64,000 bases of DNA, taken from the NCBI GenBank assembly GCA_014894395.1, contig JADBLO010000119.1, positions 1 through 64,000 on the forward strand, read 5' to 3'. Below, piece by piece: positions 7,969 through 16,169 of this stretch (position 1 is its first letter; the number at the start of each line of letters is the position of its first letter). The position numbers were made by a program, and so were the translations under genes. The notes under the pieces were generated by a model. The model made no database searches. It was not told where the DNA came from and was given only the letters and a program-made list of their open reading frames with translations. This DNA is from Thermoplasmata archaeon (lineage in GTDB: Archaea; Thermoplasmatota; E2; DHVEG-1).

Positions 7969-9282
7969 ATGAAAATCCCTTCAGATGCAACGCCGCTCTC
8001 GAAGAAATTGCTAGCAATTAGTATTATTCTTCTTTTTAGTGTAACTGCAGTTTCACCCTTGGCAACGAGCAAACAAAGCTATCAAGAAAATATCAGTATT
8101 GCGTCAAATGTAGAACAAGAACAAGAACTTGATTTACTGCGTGTAGAACACTATTTATATGTCAATGCATCAGAGGATGTCGGGATGTTTCATATAAGAT
8201 TCTCTTTTCCACCAGATTATGAGTATCAAGTTCCCCTCATGTTAGAATTCTACAATGATAGTACTGTTTCAAAGATATTACAGTATCATATCGAGAACGA
8301 TACATTGGTGCCGAATAAAATCATCAATTTTACTATAGGCTCCATGAAAAAAGATGAAAGTGTATTGCTCCATTTTTCTTGTTGGGTTCTGGTAAAAAAT
8401 CACGACTTTAGCGACCTCCCACCCTATGTTAAAATCCCTAAAAAATACCAGCTACCGGAAGATACCAAGATCTGGCTTGCATCAACGAAAGAGGTCCAAC
8501 TACACAGTCTTCTTATCAGACATAAAGCAAGACAATTACATGGTATGAGTGATAACCTTATTCGATATGCAAAGAGAATAGCACCATTTATCAGAAATCA
8601 TCGATTAGTCTTGTTTGTGCTAGAACTCAACTTAGGGCTTTTGTTATCTCAAGACGCCAGAACAACGCTATTGATAAATGGGGAGAATGTTGGACGGTCT
8701 CATTTGGCATGTGCTTTTTTTAGGCTCTATAACATCCCCGCACGAGTTCTCCTCGTGAATAATGATCAAGGATTCTGGACACAGATGCATTACATGGTGG
8801 AATACTATTGCCCAGGTTATGGATGGGTTTTGGTTGAAACAACTAGAGGGGAAACACCGTACGCGACGAAAAGGCAAATCGTCAATCGTGTGTGCTATCC
8901 ACAAGACGAGGAAGACACAAAAAATGATTATATTTTTCCTTTTATGACTGGAGAAGAACGGTGGTTGTGGATCGATAATGACCATATTTCTCCATATTAT
9001 GTCGATTGTAAAACGGGAAGTAAAGCCCAAATGTTCAGCGAGACAAACGTCTCTATAGATCAACTCACCGCAAATTATGCTTTTGTATTAACGCAGATAG
9101 TGTTTCGTCAATATCAGAAATATCTGGGACTAAACTTTACCGGTGAAAACCTACTGCATTTCCAAAACGCTATCGCCTATCAAAAAAAAGCGATCCTAGC
9201 ACTCAAACAATCGCAGGAACCTGATGGATATCTTGACTTTATGAATCTGGCATACACTGAATACGAAGAAATTTCCATTTAA
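7969..9282 (+). CDS. Exported transglutaminase-like protein
   Basis: A 437-residue protein with an N-terminal signal peptide (residues about 12-33, KKLLAISIILLFSVTAVSP). A beta-rich region of about 150 residues precedes the transglutaminase-like domain. The catalytic set is visible: GRSHLACAFFRLYNIPARVL with Cys near 248, MHYMVEYYCPGYGWVLVETT with His near 273, and a downstream acidic residue. It has no lipobox, unlike the lipoprotein two genes upstream, and no obvious C-terminal anchor, so it may be released or loosely bound. It has its own TATA box. It is the second such exported domain within 3 kb, which suggests extracellular peptide or glycopeptide processing. The substrate is unknown. 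Confidence 0.83.
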   Translation: MKIPSDATPLSKKLLAISIILLFSVTAVSPLATSKQSYQENISIASNVEQEQELDLLRVEHYLYVNASEDVGMFHIRFSFPPDYEYQVPLMLEFYNDSTVSKILQYHIENDTLVPNKIINFTIGSMKKDESVLLHFSCWVLVKNHDFSDLPPYVKIPKKYQLPEDTKIWLASTKEVQLHSLLIRHKARQLHGMSDNLIRYAKRIAPFIRNHRLVLFVLELNLGLLLSQDARTTLLINGENVGRSHLACAFFRLYNIPARVLLVNNDQGFWTQMHYMVEYYCPGYGWVLVETTRGETPYATKRQIVNRVCYPQDEEDTKNDYIFPFMTGEERWLWIDNDHISPYYVDCKTGSKAQMFSETNVSIDQLTANYAFVLTQIVFRQYQKYLGLNFTGENLLHFQNAIAYQKKAILALKQSQEPDGYLDFMNLAYTEYEEISI

Positions 9283-9298
9283 GAAAATGTTTTTTTTT

Positions 9299-9418
9299 TT
9301 AATACTCACCAACAAGGAAACCGAATGCATAATGCCTCTGTCGTTTCTCAGAATACTGGATTTTTCTTACGTCCTGTTCTTTTAGGTGAGTCTGTTTTTT
9401 AAGAGGTTTCTTTCCCAT
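9299..9418 (-). CDS. Possible 39-residue basic protein
   Basis: The minus strand between two plus-strand genes encodes MGKKPLKKQTHLKEQDVRKI... ending in HYAFGFLVGEY, then TAA. It is preceded by a purine-rich GGTAGGAG stretch and, 35-45 bases upstream, by a TATA-like TTTAAATATAA. So it has the signals of a real transcription unit. Codons look reasonable and the protein is rich in Lys, Gln and Arg. I do not recognise a family. It could be a chance frame, and conservation in relatives would decide. Confidence 0.45.
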   Translation of the reverse strand: MGKKPLKKQTHLKEQDVRKIQYSEKRQRHYAFGFLVGEY

Positions 9419-9534
9419 ATCGATAGTCTCCTACCCTCTGTTGTGACTGTGATTATATTTAAAGACGCGGTGGTAAACTGTCAAAATGAAAAATAGATTC
9501 ATCATTACATTTATTAGTCTCTGAAAGTATTGTT

Positions 9535-10281
9535 GTGCTTATGCCTGAACACGTACAGAAACCGAAAAAATCAAAACGGCCGCTTTGGTCTTACTTTTTC
9601 ACAGTGATACCATCATTCATCTTTATCGTAGGGCTTATCCCGGTAATTGTTGGTTTCTATGTTCTTCAACAGTATTTCCATTATTTTGCGTTTTCCACTC
9701 TTTTGCATTTCATTGTGCTTCCCATCGCCATTTTCGTCGGGGCTGTTCTTTTTTTCATTTCAGAGTTATATATCACTGGTGGTATAATCCGTCTGTTCCG
9801 CATTACCTACCATCCGGGCACTTATGAGTATTCATTCAGGAATAAAAATACATTCAAATGGACCCTTATTTGCGTCCTTTATACCCCTTTCCGTAAATTT
9901 CTTGAAATTGTCCCACTGGGAAAAATAAAACAATCCTACTTTCGACTGCTTGGGATGAAGATAGGTAAAAACTCACTGGTTGGTGGTGTGATAAAAGACC
10001 CGTGCCTCACCGAATTTGGTGATAACGTAACAATGGGGGAGTACGCAATCATCTACGGGCATATTCATAACATGCAGTATGAAACCATTTTCATGGATAG
10101 GATTCGAGTGGGAAACAACTGTGTGATTGGTGCTGGTGCGATCATCATGCCTGGTGCGGTCCTAGAAGACGATGTGGTGGTTGCTGCTGGTGCTCTGGTA
10201 ACGAAAGGTCAAGTCCTTACCAAAGGGAAGATCTATGGTGGTATCCCGGCAAAAGAACTTCCTATAAAACCGAAAGAATAA
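9535..10281 (+). CDS. Membrane-anchored left-handed beta-helix (hexapeptide) acyltransferase
   Basis: A 248-residue protein with two or three N-terminal membrane segments: VIPSFIFIVGLIPVIVGFYV near residues 23-42, then a second near 55-80. The C-terminal half is a hexapeptide-repeat beta-helix: IGKNSLVGGVI, FGDNVTMGEYAII, VGNNCVIGAGAIIMPGAVL, and VVVAAGALVTKG ending in IYGGIPAKEL. This end is typical of acetyl or acyl transferases of the LpxA/CysE type and resembles the C-terminal parts of Pls/Dhb-type proteins. It probably acylates a sugar, lipid or small metabolite at the membrane. The start is GTG at 9535 or ATG at 9541. Confidence 0.82.
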   Translation: MLMPEHVQKPKKSKRPLWSYFFTVIPSFIFIVGLIPVIVGFYVLQQYFHYFAFSTLLHFIVLPIAIFVGAVLFFISELYITGGIIRLFRITYHPGTYEYSFRNKNTFKWTLICVLYTPFRKFLEIVPLGKIKQSYFRLLGMKIGKNSLVGGVIKDPCLTEFGDNVTMGEYAIIYGHIHNMQYETIFMDRIRVGNNCVIGAGAIIMPGAVLEDDVVVAAGALVTKGQVLTKGKIYGGIPAKELPIKPKE

Positions 10282-10332
10282 ATATTTAAATAGTAAAGCT
10301 TCATATATAAGTAGAACAAATTAGGGGATCAT

Positions 10333-11172
10333 ATGAAAAAAATGATATTATTTGCAGTCACGGCGGTACTTCTTATTTCGCCGTTTGTAGCAGCTACAAC
10401 CATGACAGCCTCAGAGAAAACACAGTCTCAGAGAACCATGCCGAGTACAACTTCGGAGTTCACCCATAACGTTTTTATCGAAGAAGGAACTACGACCTGG
10501 TGCCCAAACTGTCCAAATGCCGCTGAGGCACTCTATTCTCTGTATAACAACTCAGAGTATCCCTTCTATTTTGTTGCGTTAGTCACCGATCAGAACCCAA
10601 TCGCACAAAACCGTTTTTGGGGACATTATCGAGGAATGGCAATCCCAACTATTTTTATTGATGGCGGATTCAATCAGACAGTAGGCTCAGGGACAACCCC
10701 ACAACAAACCGAGCAGCTCTATCGTCCATACATTGAAGGAGCTGGTGCAAGAACCGTGCATCCTTTAGAACTTACCACGAATGTTACGGGCCATGGGGAC
10801 GCAACGTTGGATATTACGGTGACGGTGAAAAACACCGGTTCTAAACCATACCTTGGGTATGTCAGATCGTATGTTACAGAGATCAGTTCACGATGGATCA
10901 ACAATCACGGAGATCCCTACCATTTCGGGTTCCTTGATTATGCGATAAAAAAAGTAGTACTCCTCGCACCACAGAAATCACGAACATTTACTATGACCTG
11001 GGATGGCGCAGCACAACATGGAAACCTCACATTCCCAGATATCGTAGACGACAACATTATGGTGATTACAACGGTCGCTCATTGGCAGCCCCATCTTGTC
11101 GCAAAAGTGGAATACATTGGCACGCATTTTGCGTTCTACGTTGATCAAACAGTCGGAGCATCGGTAGAATAA
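10333..11172 (+). CDS. Exported thioredoxin-fold protein with a C-terminal beta domain
   Basis: A 279-residue protein with a signal peptide (about 20 residues, MKKMILFAVTAVLLISP). A thioredoxin-like domain follows, with a CxxC pair Cys57/Cys60 in the TTWCPNCPNAAE motif. MAIPTIFIDGG supplies the cis-proline element. Residues about 145-279 form an Ig-like beta domain (LDITVTVKNTGSKPYLGYVRSYV). It is probably an extracellular thiol-disulfide exchange protein acting on surface proteins. A TATA-like ATATTTAAATAG lies 40-50 bases upstream (about 10281-10293). A second exported thioredoxin-type protein lies 1.1 kb downstream. Confidence 0.8.
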   Translation: MKKMILFAVTAVLLISPFVAATTMTASEKTQSQRTMPSTTSEFTHNVFIEEGTTTWCPNCPNAAEALYSLYNNSEYPFYFVALVTDQNPIAQNRFWGHYRGMAIPTIFIDGGFNQTVGSGTTPQQTEQLYRPYIEGAGARTVHPLELTTNVTGHGDATLDITVTVKNTGSKPYLGYVRSYVTEISSRWINNHGDPYHFGFLDYAIKKVVLLAPQKSRTFTMTWDGAAQHGNLTFPDIVDDNIMVITTVAHWQPHLVAKVEYIGTHFAFYVDQTVGASVE

Positions 11173-11291
11173 ACCAGGCTATTTGCGTACGACCACAAGA
11201 GTGTATTTATCAACAGATACGAGAGGGAATGTATTTATAATCCATCTTTATTTTTGCACACATAGCAGTAGCTAGAATCTCGGGTGGAATT

Positions 11292-12014
11292 ATGAGTACA
11301 GACCGATACAGAAGACAAACCCTAGTTAAAGAGTTAGGTCAGAAAGGCCAAGAGCTGCTAGCAACAAAACATGCGATTGTCATCGGTGGTGGAGGACTAG
11401 GGAGCCACAGTGCAAATCTGCTCGTACGTATGGGTATCGGAAGCCTTGATATCGTTGACAATGATACGGTGGATATCACGAACCTCCATCGAACATCACT
11501 GTTTACACAAGAGGATCTTGGAAAATCAAAAGCGTTTGTTCTTCAGGAGAAATTACGGGCGATTAACACAGAGGTACGGGTGAGGGGAATCAACCAAAAA
11601 GTAACCAAAGAAAATATTGAATCGCTTGTGAAAAATGCTGACGTGATTGTCGATGGTACCGATAGTATGTCACTTCGATTTATCATCAACGAGGTGTCAA
11701 TAAAATATAATATTCCCTGGGTTTACGCAGGAGTCTATGAGACTGTCGGGATGGTGATGGGAATTCTCCCTAAAAAAACACCATGTTTGCAGTGCATCTC
11801 TCAGAATATCCCAGAATCAATTTCTGGCGAGATTCCGGTACTCGGGAGTCTTCCTGCAATAATCGCATCGATTCAATGTACTGAGACGATAAAACTGTTA
11901 CTCGGCAAACCACTTGCCGGGTTACTTATCTATGATGTCTGGAACCAATGTTTTGACACGATGGACATTAAGAGAAATCCACGTTGTCCGATTTGTGGAA
12001 TAAAAAAACTGTAG
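11292..12014 (+). CDS. E1-like adenylyltransferase (ThiF/MoeB/HesA family)
   Basis: This enzyme activates the C-terminal Gly-Gly of a ubiquitin-like sulfur carrier by adenylation. Visible elements are the nucleotide loop VIGGGGLGS near 31-39, DIVDNDTVDITNLHR with the Arg that contacts ATP, D-V-I-V-D-G-T-D-S, and two zinc-binding Cys pairs, CLQC near 164-167 and CPIC near 230-233. A Cys sits in SIQCTE near 196. At 240 aa it is close to the family length. The ubiquitin-like partner is the next gene, 21 bases downstream. The pair probably serves molybdopterin synthesis, tRNA thiolation or protein SAMPylation; the sequence cannot say which. Confidence 0.9.
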   Translation: MSTDRYRRQTLVKELGQKGQELLATKHAIVIGGGGLGSHSANLLVRMGIGSLDIVDNDTVDITNLHRTSLFTQEDLGKSKAFVLQEKLRAINTEVRVRGINQKVTKENIESLVKNADVIVDGTDSMSLRFIINEVSIKYNIPWVYAGVYETVGMVMGILPKKTPCLQCISQNIPESISGEIPVLGSLPAIIASIQCTETIKLLLGKPLAGLLIYDVWNQCFDTMDIKRNPRCPICGIKKL

Positions 12015-12035
12015 TTTGGCTAGAGGACGTATCAT

Positions 12036-12284
12036 ATGAAGATCACGGTTAGGCTGTTTGGACGATACAAAGACATCACTGGAAAAGACCAAATAAAACT
12101 TGACATCTCAGCGGGAAACACTCTCAGAGATGTTGTTGATACCTTTGTGAAACAATACCCTGTCACAGAAAAAGATAAGAGTCGTATGATGGTGTCAAAA
12201 AATAAGATGTATGCCTCATTCGATACCACGATTATTGAGGGAGATGAAATTACTCTTTCTCCACCAGTGGTCTCAGGCGGATAG
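12036..12284 (+). CDS. MoaD/ThiS/SAMP-type ubiquitin-like sulfur carrier
   Basis: An 82-residue beta-grasp protein. It begins MKITVRLFGRYKDITGK, has the DEITLSPPVVSGG end, and finishes in the required Gly-Gly that becomes adenylated and thiocarboxylated. The insertion around KDKSRMMVSKNKMY makes it resemble MoaD or SAMP1 more than ThiS. It lies directly after its probable activating enzyme. Only 5 bases separate it from the following thioredoxin/DsbD-like gene, so all three are probably one transcript. Confidence 0.9.
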   Translation: MKITVRLFGRYKDITGKDQIKLDISAGNTLRDVVDTFVKQYPVTEKDKSRMMVSKNKMYASFDTTIIEGDEITLSPPVVSGG

Positions 12285-12289
12285 AATAC

Positions 12290-13549
12290 ATGAAAAAGAA
12301 TCGATATTTTACGCTCCTCATAGTCTTTGTTGTTTTACTCCTTAGTGTTACCTCTGTTATTGCGGAAAACCAGGTGATTGTAGATTTCTATTATTCTGAA
12401 TCCTGCGGTTCCTGCAAACCAGCTATTACTATCATCGATAATATAACAACTCACTATGCGGAGAATTACTCAGGAAAAGTAATTATCCAAAAAAAAGAAG
12501 TGGGTTCCAATGCAACCAATCGCAATGAAATGCATGCTCGGGGGCTCAGCTTTCCATCCGTGATAATCAACAATGAAACAAAAATCCCTAAAGCAAATCT
12601 GACGTACAAGGAGTTAACTCAGAGAATCGATGAGTACATCGCGAATCTTGATGTTCATAAAAAATATGACCAGAACGTGATTTACCTTCCGTGGATCGGA
12701 CCGGTGAATCTTACAAGTCTTTCTCTGCCGGTGTTGACGATTGTGTTAGGGGGGCTGGATAGTTTTAATCCGTGTTCCTTTTTCATCCTTATCTTTCTTC
12801 TGAATTTATTGTTGTATCTTCAATCGAGACGAAGGATGTTACTGGTTGGTGGTATCTTCATCTTTTTTTCAGGGTTTTTCTACTTCCTGTTCATGTTTGT
12901 GATGTTTAATACACTCTTGATCACGGTATCGTTCATCAGTATGATCTCCTTAGCCGTAGGAATCGTTGCTGTTGGTATCGGTCTCCTTAACATCAAGGAT
13001 TTCTTCTCTTTGAAAAAAGGGCCTAGCCTGAGCATCCCTGAAGAAAAACGATCAAAAACATTTAAACAGATACGAAAACTCGTAAAATCACCCTCGCTCC
13101 TCGCGATGCTTGGAGGGACCGTTTTCTTAGCGGTGAGTGTGAATTTCTATGAATTACTTTGTACGCTTGGGTTTCCTCTTATTTATACTACTCGACTGAC
13201 TGAAGCCCAACTTCCCCTTTTTGATTATTATCTATATATCTTCTTTTACAACGTTGTCTATGTCATCCCGCTTATCATCATTCTTGTGTTGTTCACTTTT
13301 ACTCTTGGAACCACGAAAATGACTGAATGGCAGATTCAGAGACTTAAATTGTTCTCTGGCATTATGATCTTCTCCTTTGGTTTGTTTTTCATCATTGATT
13401 ACATGTTGTTAGAAAATGTTTTGATTGCGATTGCGTTACCTTGCGTAAGTATTTTTTTAACAGTATGTATTTCCTACATCTGGAAAAAATACAAGAAAGA
13501 ACCAGAGGGGAAGTCAGATGAAGAACAGCCATCTAAAGAGAAAGTGTAA
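12290..13549 (+). CDS. Exported thioredoxin domain fused to a DsbD/CcdA-like membrane domain
   Basis: A 419-residue protein. It has a signal or anchor segment (about 8-25), then an outside-facing thioredoxin-like domain with CGSC (Cys39/Cys42), then about seven membrane helices from residue 145 on. The membrane part carries the pair expected of a CcdA/DsbD electron carrier: FNPCSFF near Cys161 and YELLCTLGFPLIY near Cys290. A charged linker, RRRMLLVGG..., and a cytosolic lysine/glutamate tail are also present. The likely role is to move electrons from cytosolic thioredoxin across the membrane to extracellular disulfides. The exported thioredoxin-fold protein two genes upstream is a plausible client. 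Confidence 0.85.
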   Translation: MKKNRYFTLLIVFVVLLLSVTSVIAENQVIVDFYYSESCGSCKPAITIIDNITTHYAENYSGKVIIQKKEVGSNATNRNEMHARGLSFPSVIINNETKIPKANLTYKELTQRIDEYIANLDVHKKYDQNVIYLPWIGPVNLTSLSLPVLTIVLGGLDSFNPCSFFILIFLLNLLLYLQSRRRMLLVGGIFIFFSGFFYFLFMFVMFNTLLITVSFISMISLAVGIVAVGIGLLNIKDFFSLKKGPSLSIPEEKRSKTFKQIRKLVKSPSLLAMLGGTVFLAVSVNFYELLCTLGFPLIYTTRLTEAQLPLFDYYLYIFFYNVVYVIPLIIILVLFTFTLGTTKMTEWQIQRLKLFSGIMIFSFGLFFIIDYMLLENVLIAIALPCVSIFLTVCISYIWKKYKKEPEGKSDEEQPSKEKV

Positions 13550-13627
13550 TTAGAGTATTCGTATTGGAGAACCGAATTTTTTTTAATATATCGACGGTGC
13601 TGGGTATAGGCCGTAAACCTCTTTCCG

Positions 13628-14098
13628 TTACCTAACAAAATCTTGTATTTCTTTTTGGAGTTTCAAGTACAGATCATCAAGAACCGTTTCTATTTCTTTT
13701 GACAATCCCATTCCATGCGAAACGTCTCGTGGTTGCACCCCAAAAATAACGAGTGTCTCAGGAAGCTCTTTGAGTTCTTGTGATAAACGAAGAAGGTTTA
13801 AAAAATCAGGGTCATGGGTTGACATCATCACCGGTTTTTTCTGACTTTGAATATCTTTCAAACTAAACACTCGGGCCTCACCAGGTCGTCCCTTGAAATC
13901 AACAGCATCAATAAGCAGAACGGTATCAAATTGTGCAAGGAGATGAAGCAGGTTCATCCCGCCTGTGCCGCCATCAATGAATTCAATGTTTTTCGGTAAC
14001 TCTTTTTTTTGTTTTTGTAAGCGCTCAAGCAGAACAATTCCAACCCCATCATCTTTCCGCAGGAGGTTCCCGATGCCAATGACCCCTATCTTCTTCAT
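13628..14098 (-). CDS. Hydrogenase maturation protease
   Basis: An endopeptidase that removes the C-terminal peptide of the [NiFe]-hydrogenase large subunit after nickel insertion. The family signature is clear: GIGNLLRKDDGVGI near the start with an Asp ligand, EFIDGGTGGMNLLHLL, LIDAVDFKGRPGE with the second Asp, and STHDPDF with the His ligand. Length is 156 aa. It lies 9 bases after the large-subunit gene, whose C-terminal tail it is expected to cleave. Confidence 0.94.
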   Translation of the reverse strand: MKKIGVIGIGNLLRKDDGVGIVLLERLQKQKKELPKNIEFIDGGTGGMNLLHLLAQFDTVLLIDAVDFKGRPGEARVFSLKDIQSQKKPVMMSTHDPDFLNLLRLSQELKELPETLVIFGVQPRDVSHGMGLSKEIETVLDDLYLKLQKEIQDFVR

Positions 14099-14107
14099 AC
14101 GGTTGAA

Positions 14108-15412
14108 TCAGACGAAGGTGACGTCAAGATAGTGCGTAGAGCAGGAGATGCACGGATCGTACGCCCGTACCAGCATCTCTAAGGTGAGCTCTATTTCTTT
14201 CTCAGGTCTAGAAAGAATCTCCGGGACGAGCTGCTCCATATCTTTCTGGATGTTCGCATGGTTCTGATTCGTGGGAATAATACAGTTAGCTTTAGTGCAA
14301 TATCCTTTCGAGTTCAGGGTATAATCATGAACGAGGATCCCCCGGGGTACCTCAACGATGCCGACGCCTCGTCCTGCCTTGGGTTTGATCTTCGCCGGTT
14401 TTTCATCCCGGACACCATTCTCCAGCAACACGTCAATCCAATGAAGAGAGTCCTCAATGTTATGAGCAAACTCAACGAGCTGTGCAATCGTATTCATGAA
14501 CGGGTTGTAATTCATGGGTTTTAACCCAAACATAGACGCGACTTCTTTAGCAGCAGGATGGAGTTGCGAGCTATTCAGGTTGAATCGCGCAAGCGCACCC
14601 ACCATGTAAGAGTCACGCGCATGTTTCGCATATTTCGCGGTGGAGTGAGGAACAACGTATTCTTTCATAATGGATTGATACTCTTTGTAATCAGGGTGTT
14701 TTCCGGTATCTGTTGACGTTATTACTCCATCATACAGTGCATACTCATTCTCAGTGCTTAACGCAATATATTCAGTCTCTCGGGTAAAAGCAGGGAGTCT
14801 GTCAGCAACACTATGTACTGTTCCAGCGACCGTGCTTGTAAGAGTTCTTGCTTCTTCAAGTCGTTCCCGTAACCTTAGAAGTTGTTTTTCCGTGGGAACC
14901 ATTGAGAAACCGCCGACTATGAGTCGAATCGGATGAATAGTCCTGCCACACACCAAATCAGACATCTCGTTAGCGAGGCGATGCAGTTTTACGATAGTCA
15001 GCAACGCATCCGTATGTTTTGTTCCCACAAGGGGAAACACACTACCGACACCAAACAAATCAGGCGCGACAAGATACCCGATATGGAGGATATGGCTTTG
15101 CATGTTTTCTGCGTTAATCGCAAGTCTGCGCAGGATTGCGGTCTGCTCTGTGATGTGAACTCCGAGTGCATCTTCTGTTGCCTTGAGGGATGCAAGAGAA
15201 TGACCAATGGAACAAATCCCACAAATTCTTGAGGTGATCGGGCGAAGTTCATTGTAATTTTGTCCGCGAAGCATCGCCTCAAAGAACCGGGGTGCTTCAA
15301 CAACACGCCATTCCACTTTCTCTATCTTTCCAGCTCTCACATTTACCTCAATATTCCCGTGGCCTTCCACACGAGTGACATGCTCAACATGAATGGAAAA
15401 ATCTTTACTCAT
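14108..15412 (-). CDS. hydA: Group 3b-type [NiFe] hydrogenase (sulfhydrogenase) large alpha subunit
   Basis: This is the catalytic subunit binding the NiFe centre. The two ligand motifs are present: SRICGICSIGH (Cys64, Cys67) and DPCISCSTH (Cys421, Cys424, His427). They are followed by a 7-residue tail, YLDVTFV, that the maturation protease would remove. EHVTRVEGHGN marks the L0 region. The true start is the ATG at 15412, which overlaps the stop of the small subunit by 8 bases; a longer frame to 15508 lies inside that gene. Gene order and partner subunits (NAD(P)-flavin and sulfite-reductase-like Fe-S domains) place it in the cytosolic, bidirectional, NADP-linked group 3b rather than the Mvh or Frh types. 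Confidence 0.94.
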   Translation of the reverse strand: MSKDFSIHVEHVTRVEGHGNIEVNVRAGKIEKVEWRVVEAPRFFEAMLRGQNYNELRPITSRICGICSIGHSLASLKATEDALGVHITEQTAILRRLAINAENMQSHILHIGYLVAPDLFGVGSVFPLVGTKHTDALLTIVKLHRLANEMSDLVCGRTIHPIRLIVGGFSMVPTEKQLLRLRERLEEARTLTSTVAGTVHSVADRLPAFTRETEYIALSTENEYALYDGVITSTDTGKHPDYKEYQSIMKEYVVPHSTAKYAKHARDSYMVGALARFNLNSSQLHPAAKEVASMFGLKPMNYNPFMNTIAQLVEFAHNIEDSLHWIDVLLENGVRDEKPAKIKPKAGRGVGIVEVPRGILVHDYTLNSKGYCTKANCIIPTNQNHANIQKDMEQLVPEILSRPEKEIELTLEMLVRAYDPCISCSTHYLDVTFV

Positions 15413-16169
15413 CGACACTACACTCCTCTCGACCATAGTTATACATAGTACATCTGCGTCGTATATCCTCATAGGAAAGCTTGTATCGTTCCAGCACTTC
15501 TTTGACACAATCAGCTTCTGCTTTTTTTATTAACCCGCGGCATCCTTCGCAGGTGCTGTTATGAGTTGGACAAATCGCCTTGCATCCCGCCCGGGTAATC
15601 GGACCAAGACAAAATTTCCCTAACTCAAACTGGCAGATATTTTCGTTCTTCTTACATTCCACGCACACGGGGTACGTGGGGATCTCCGGTTTCTTCCCCA
15701 GCACAAGTGCGGTGATCACATGTTTAAACTCATCCCGATCAATCGGGCAACCATGGATGTAATAATCGACAGGGACTACTTCTTTGAGTGCCTTAGTCTT
15801 AAACACATCAAACAGTTCATTGCCCTTGACGTCTGCATTTCCGTACACCTCGTGGAGGACCTCATCAGGCATCCATTGATTTCGTATTTTATTGACCCCA
15901 CCGATCGTCGCGCACGCACCAAGTGCGACCAGAATCTTTGCCTTACTCCGAATGCTGCGCAGGCGTCGCTCATCCATCGGTCGCATAATCGAGCCCTCAA
16001 CAATCGCGATATCATAGGTATCTGAATGTTCTTTCATGACCTCACGGAATGAGACAATATCCACGATCTCAATGAGGTCAAGGATCTCCTCTTCTAAATT
16101 GGCAATCTCCAGTTCGCAGCCTTCACAGTCAGCAAAATCAAACACAGCAACCCGTGGTTTCTGTTTCAT
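15405..16169 (-). CDS. hydD: Group 3b-type [NiFe] hydrogenase small delta subunit
   Basis: A 254-residue electron-transfer subunit carrying Fe-S clusters. The proximal-cluster motif is FADCEGCELEIANLEEE (Cys15, Cys18), continued by GACATIGG and HGCPIDRDEF. A cysteine-rich C-terminal region follows (CVECKKNENICQFELGKFC, CKAICPTHNSTCEGCRG) and binds further clusters. Its start overlaps the stop of the beta-gamma fusion gene (ATGA). Its stop overlaps the large-subunit start by 8 bases, so translation is probably coupled. Confidence 0.93.
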   Translation of the reverse strand: MKQKPRVAVFDFADCEGCELEIANLEEEILDLIEIVDIVSFREVMKEHSDTYDIAIVEGSIMRPMDERRLRSIRSKAKILVALGACATIGGVNKIRNQWMPDEVLHEVYGNADVKGNELFDVFKTKALKEVVPVDYYIHGCPIDRDEFKHVITALVLGKKPEIPTYPVCVECKKNENICQFELGKFCLGPITRAGCKAICPTHNSTCEGCRGLIKKAEADCVKEVLERYKLSYEDIRRRCTMYNYGREECSVDE

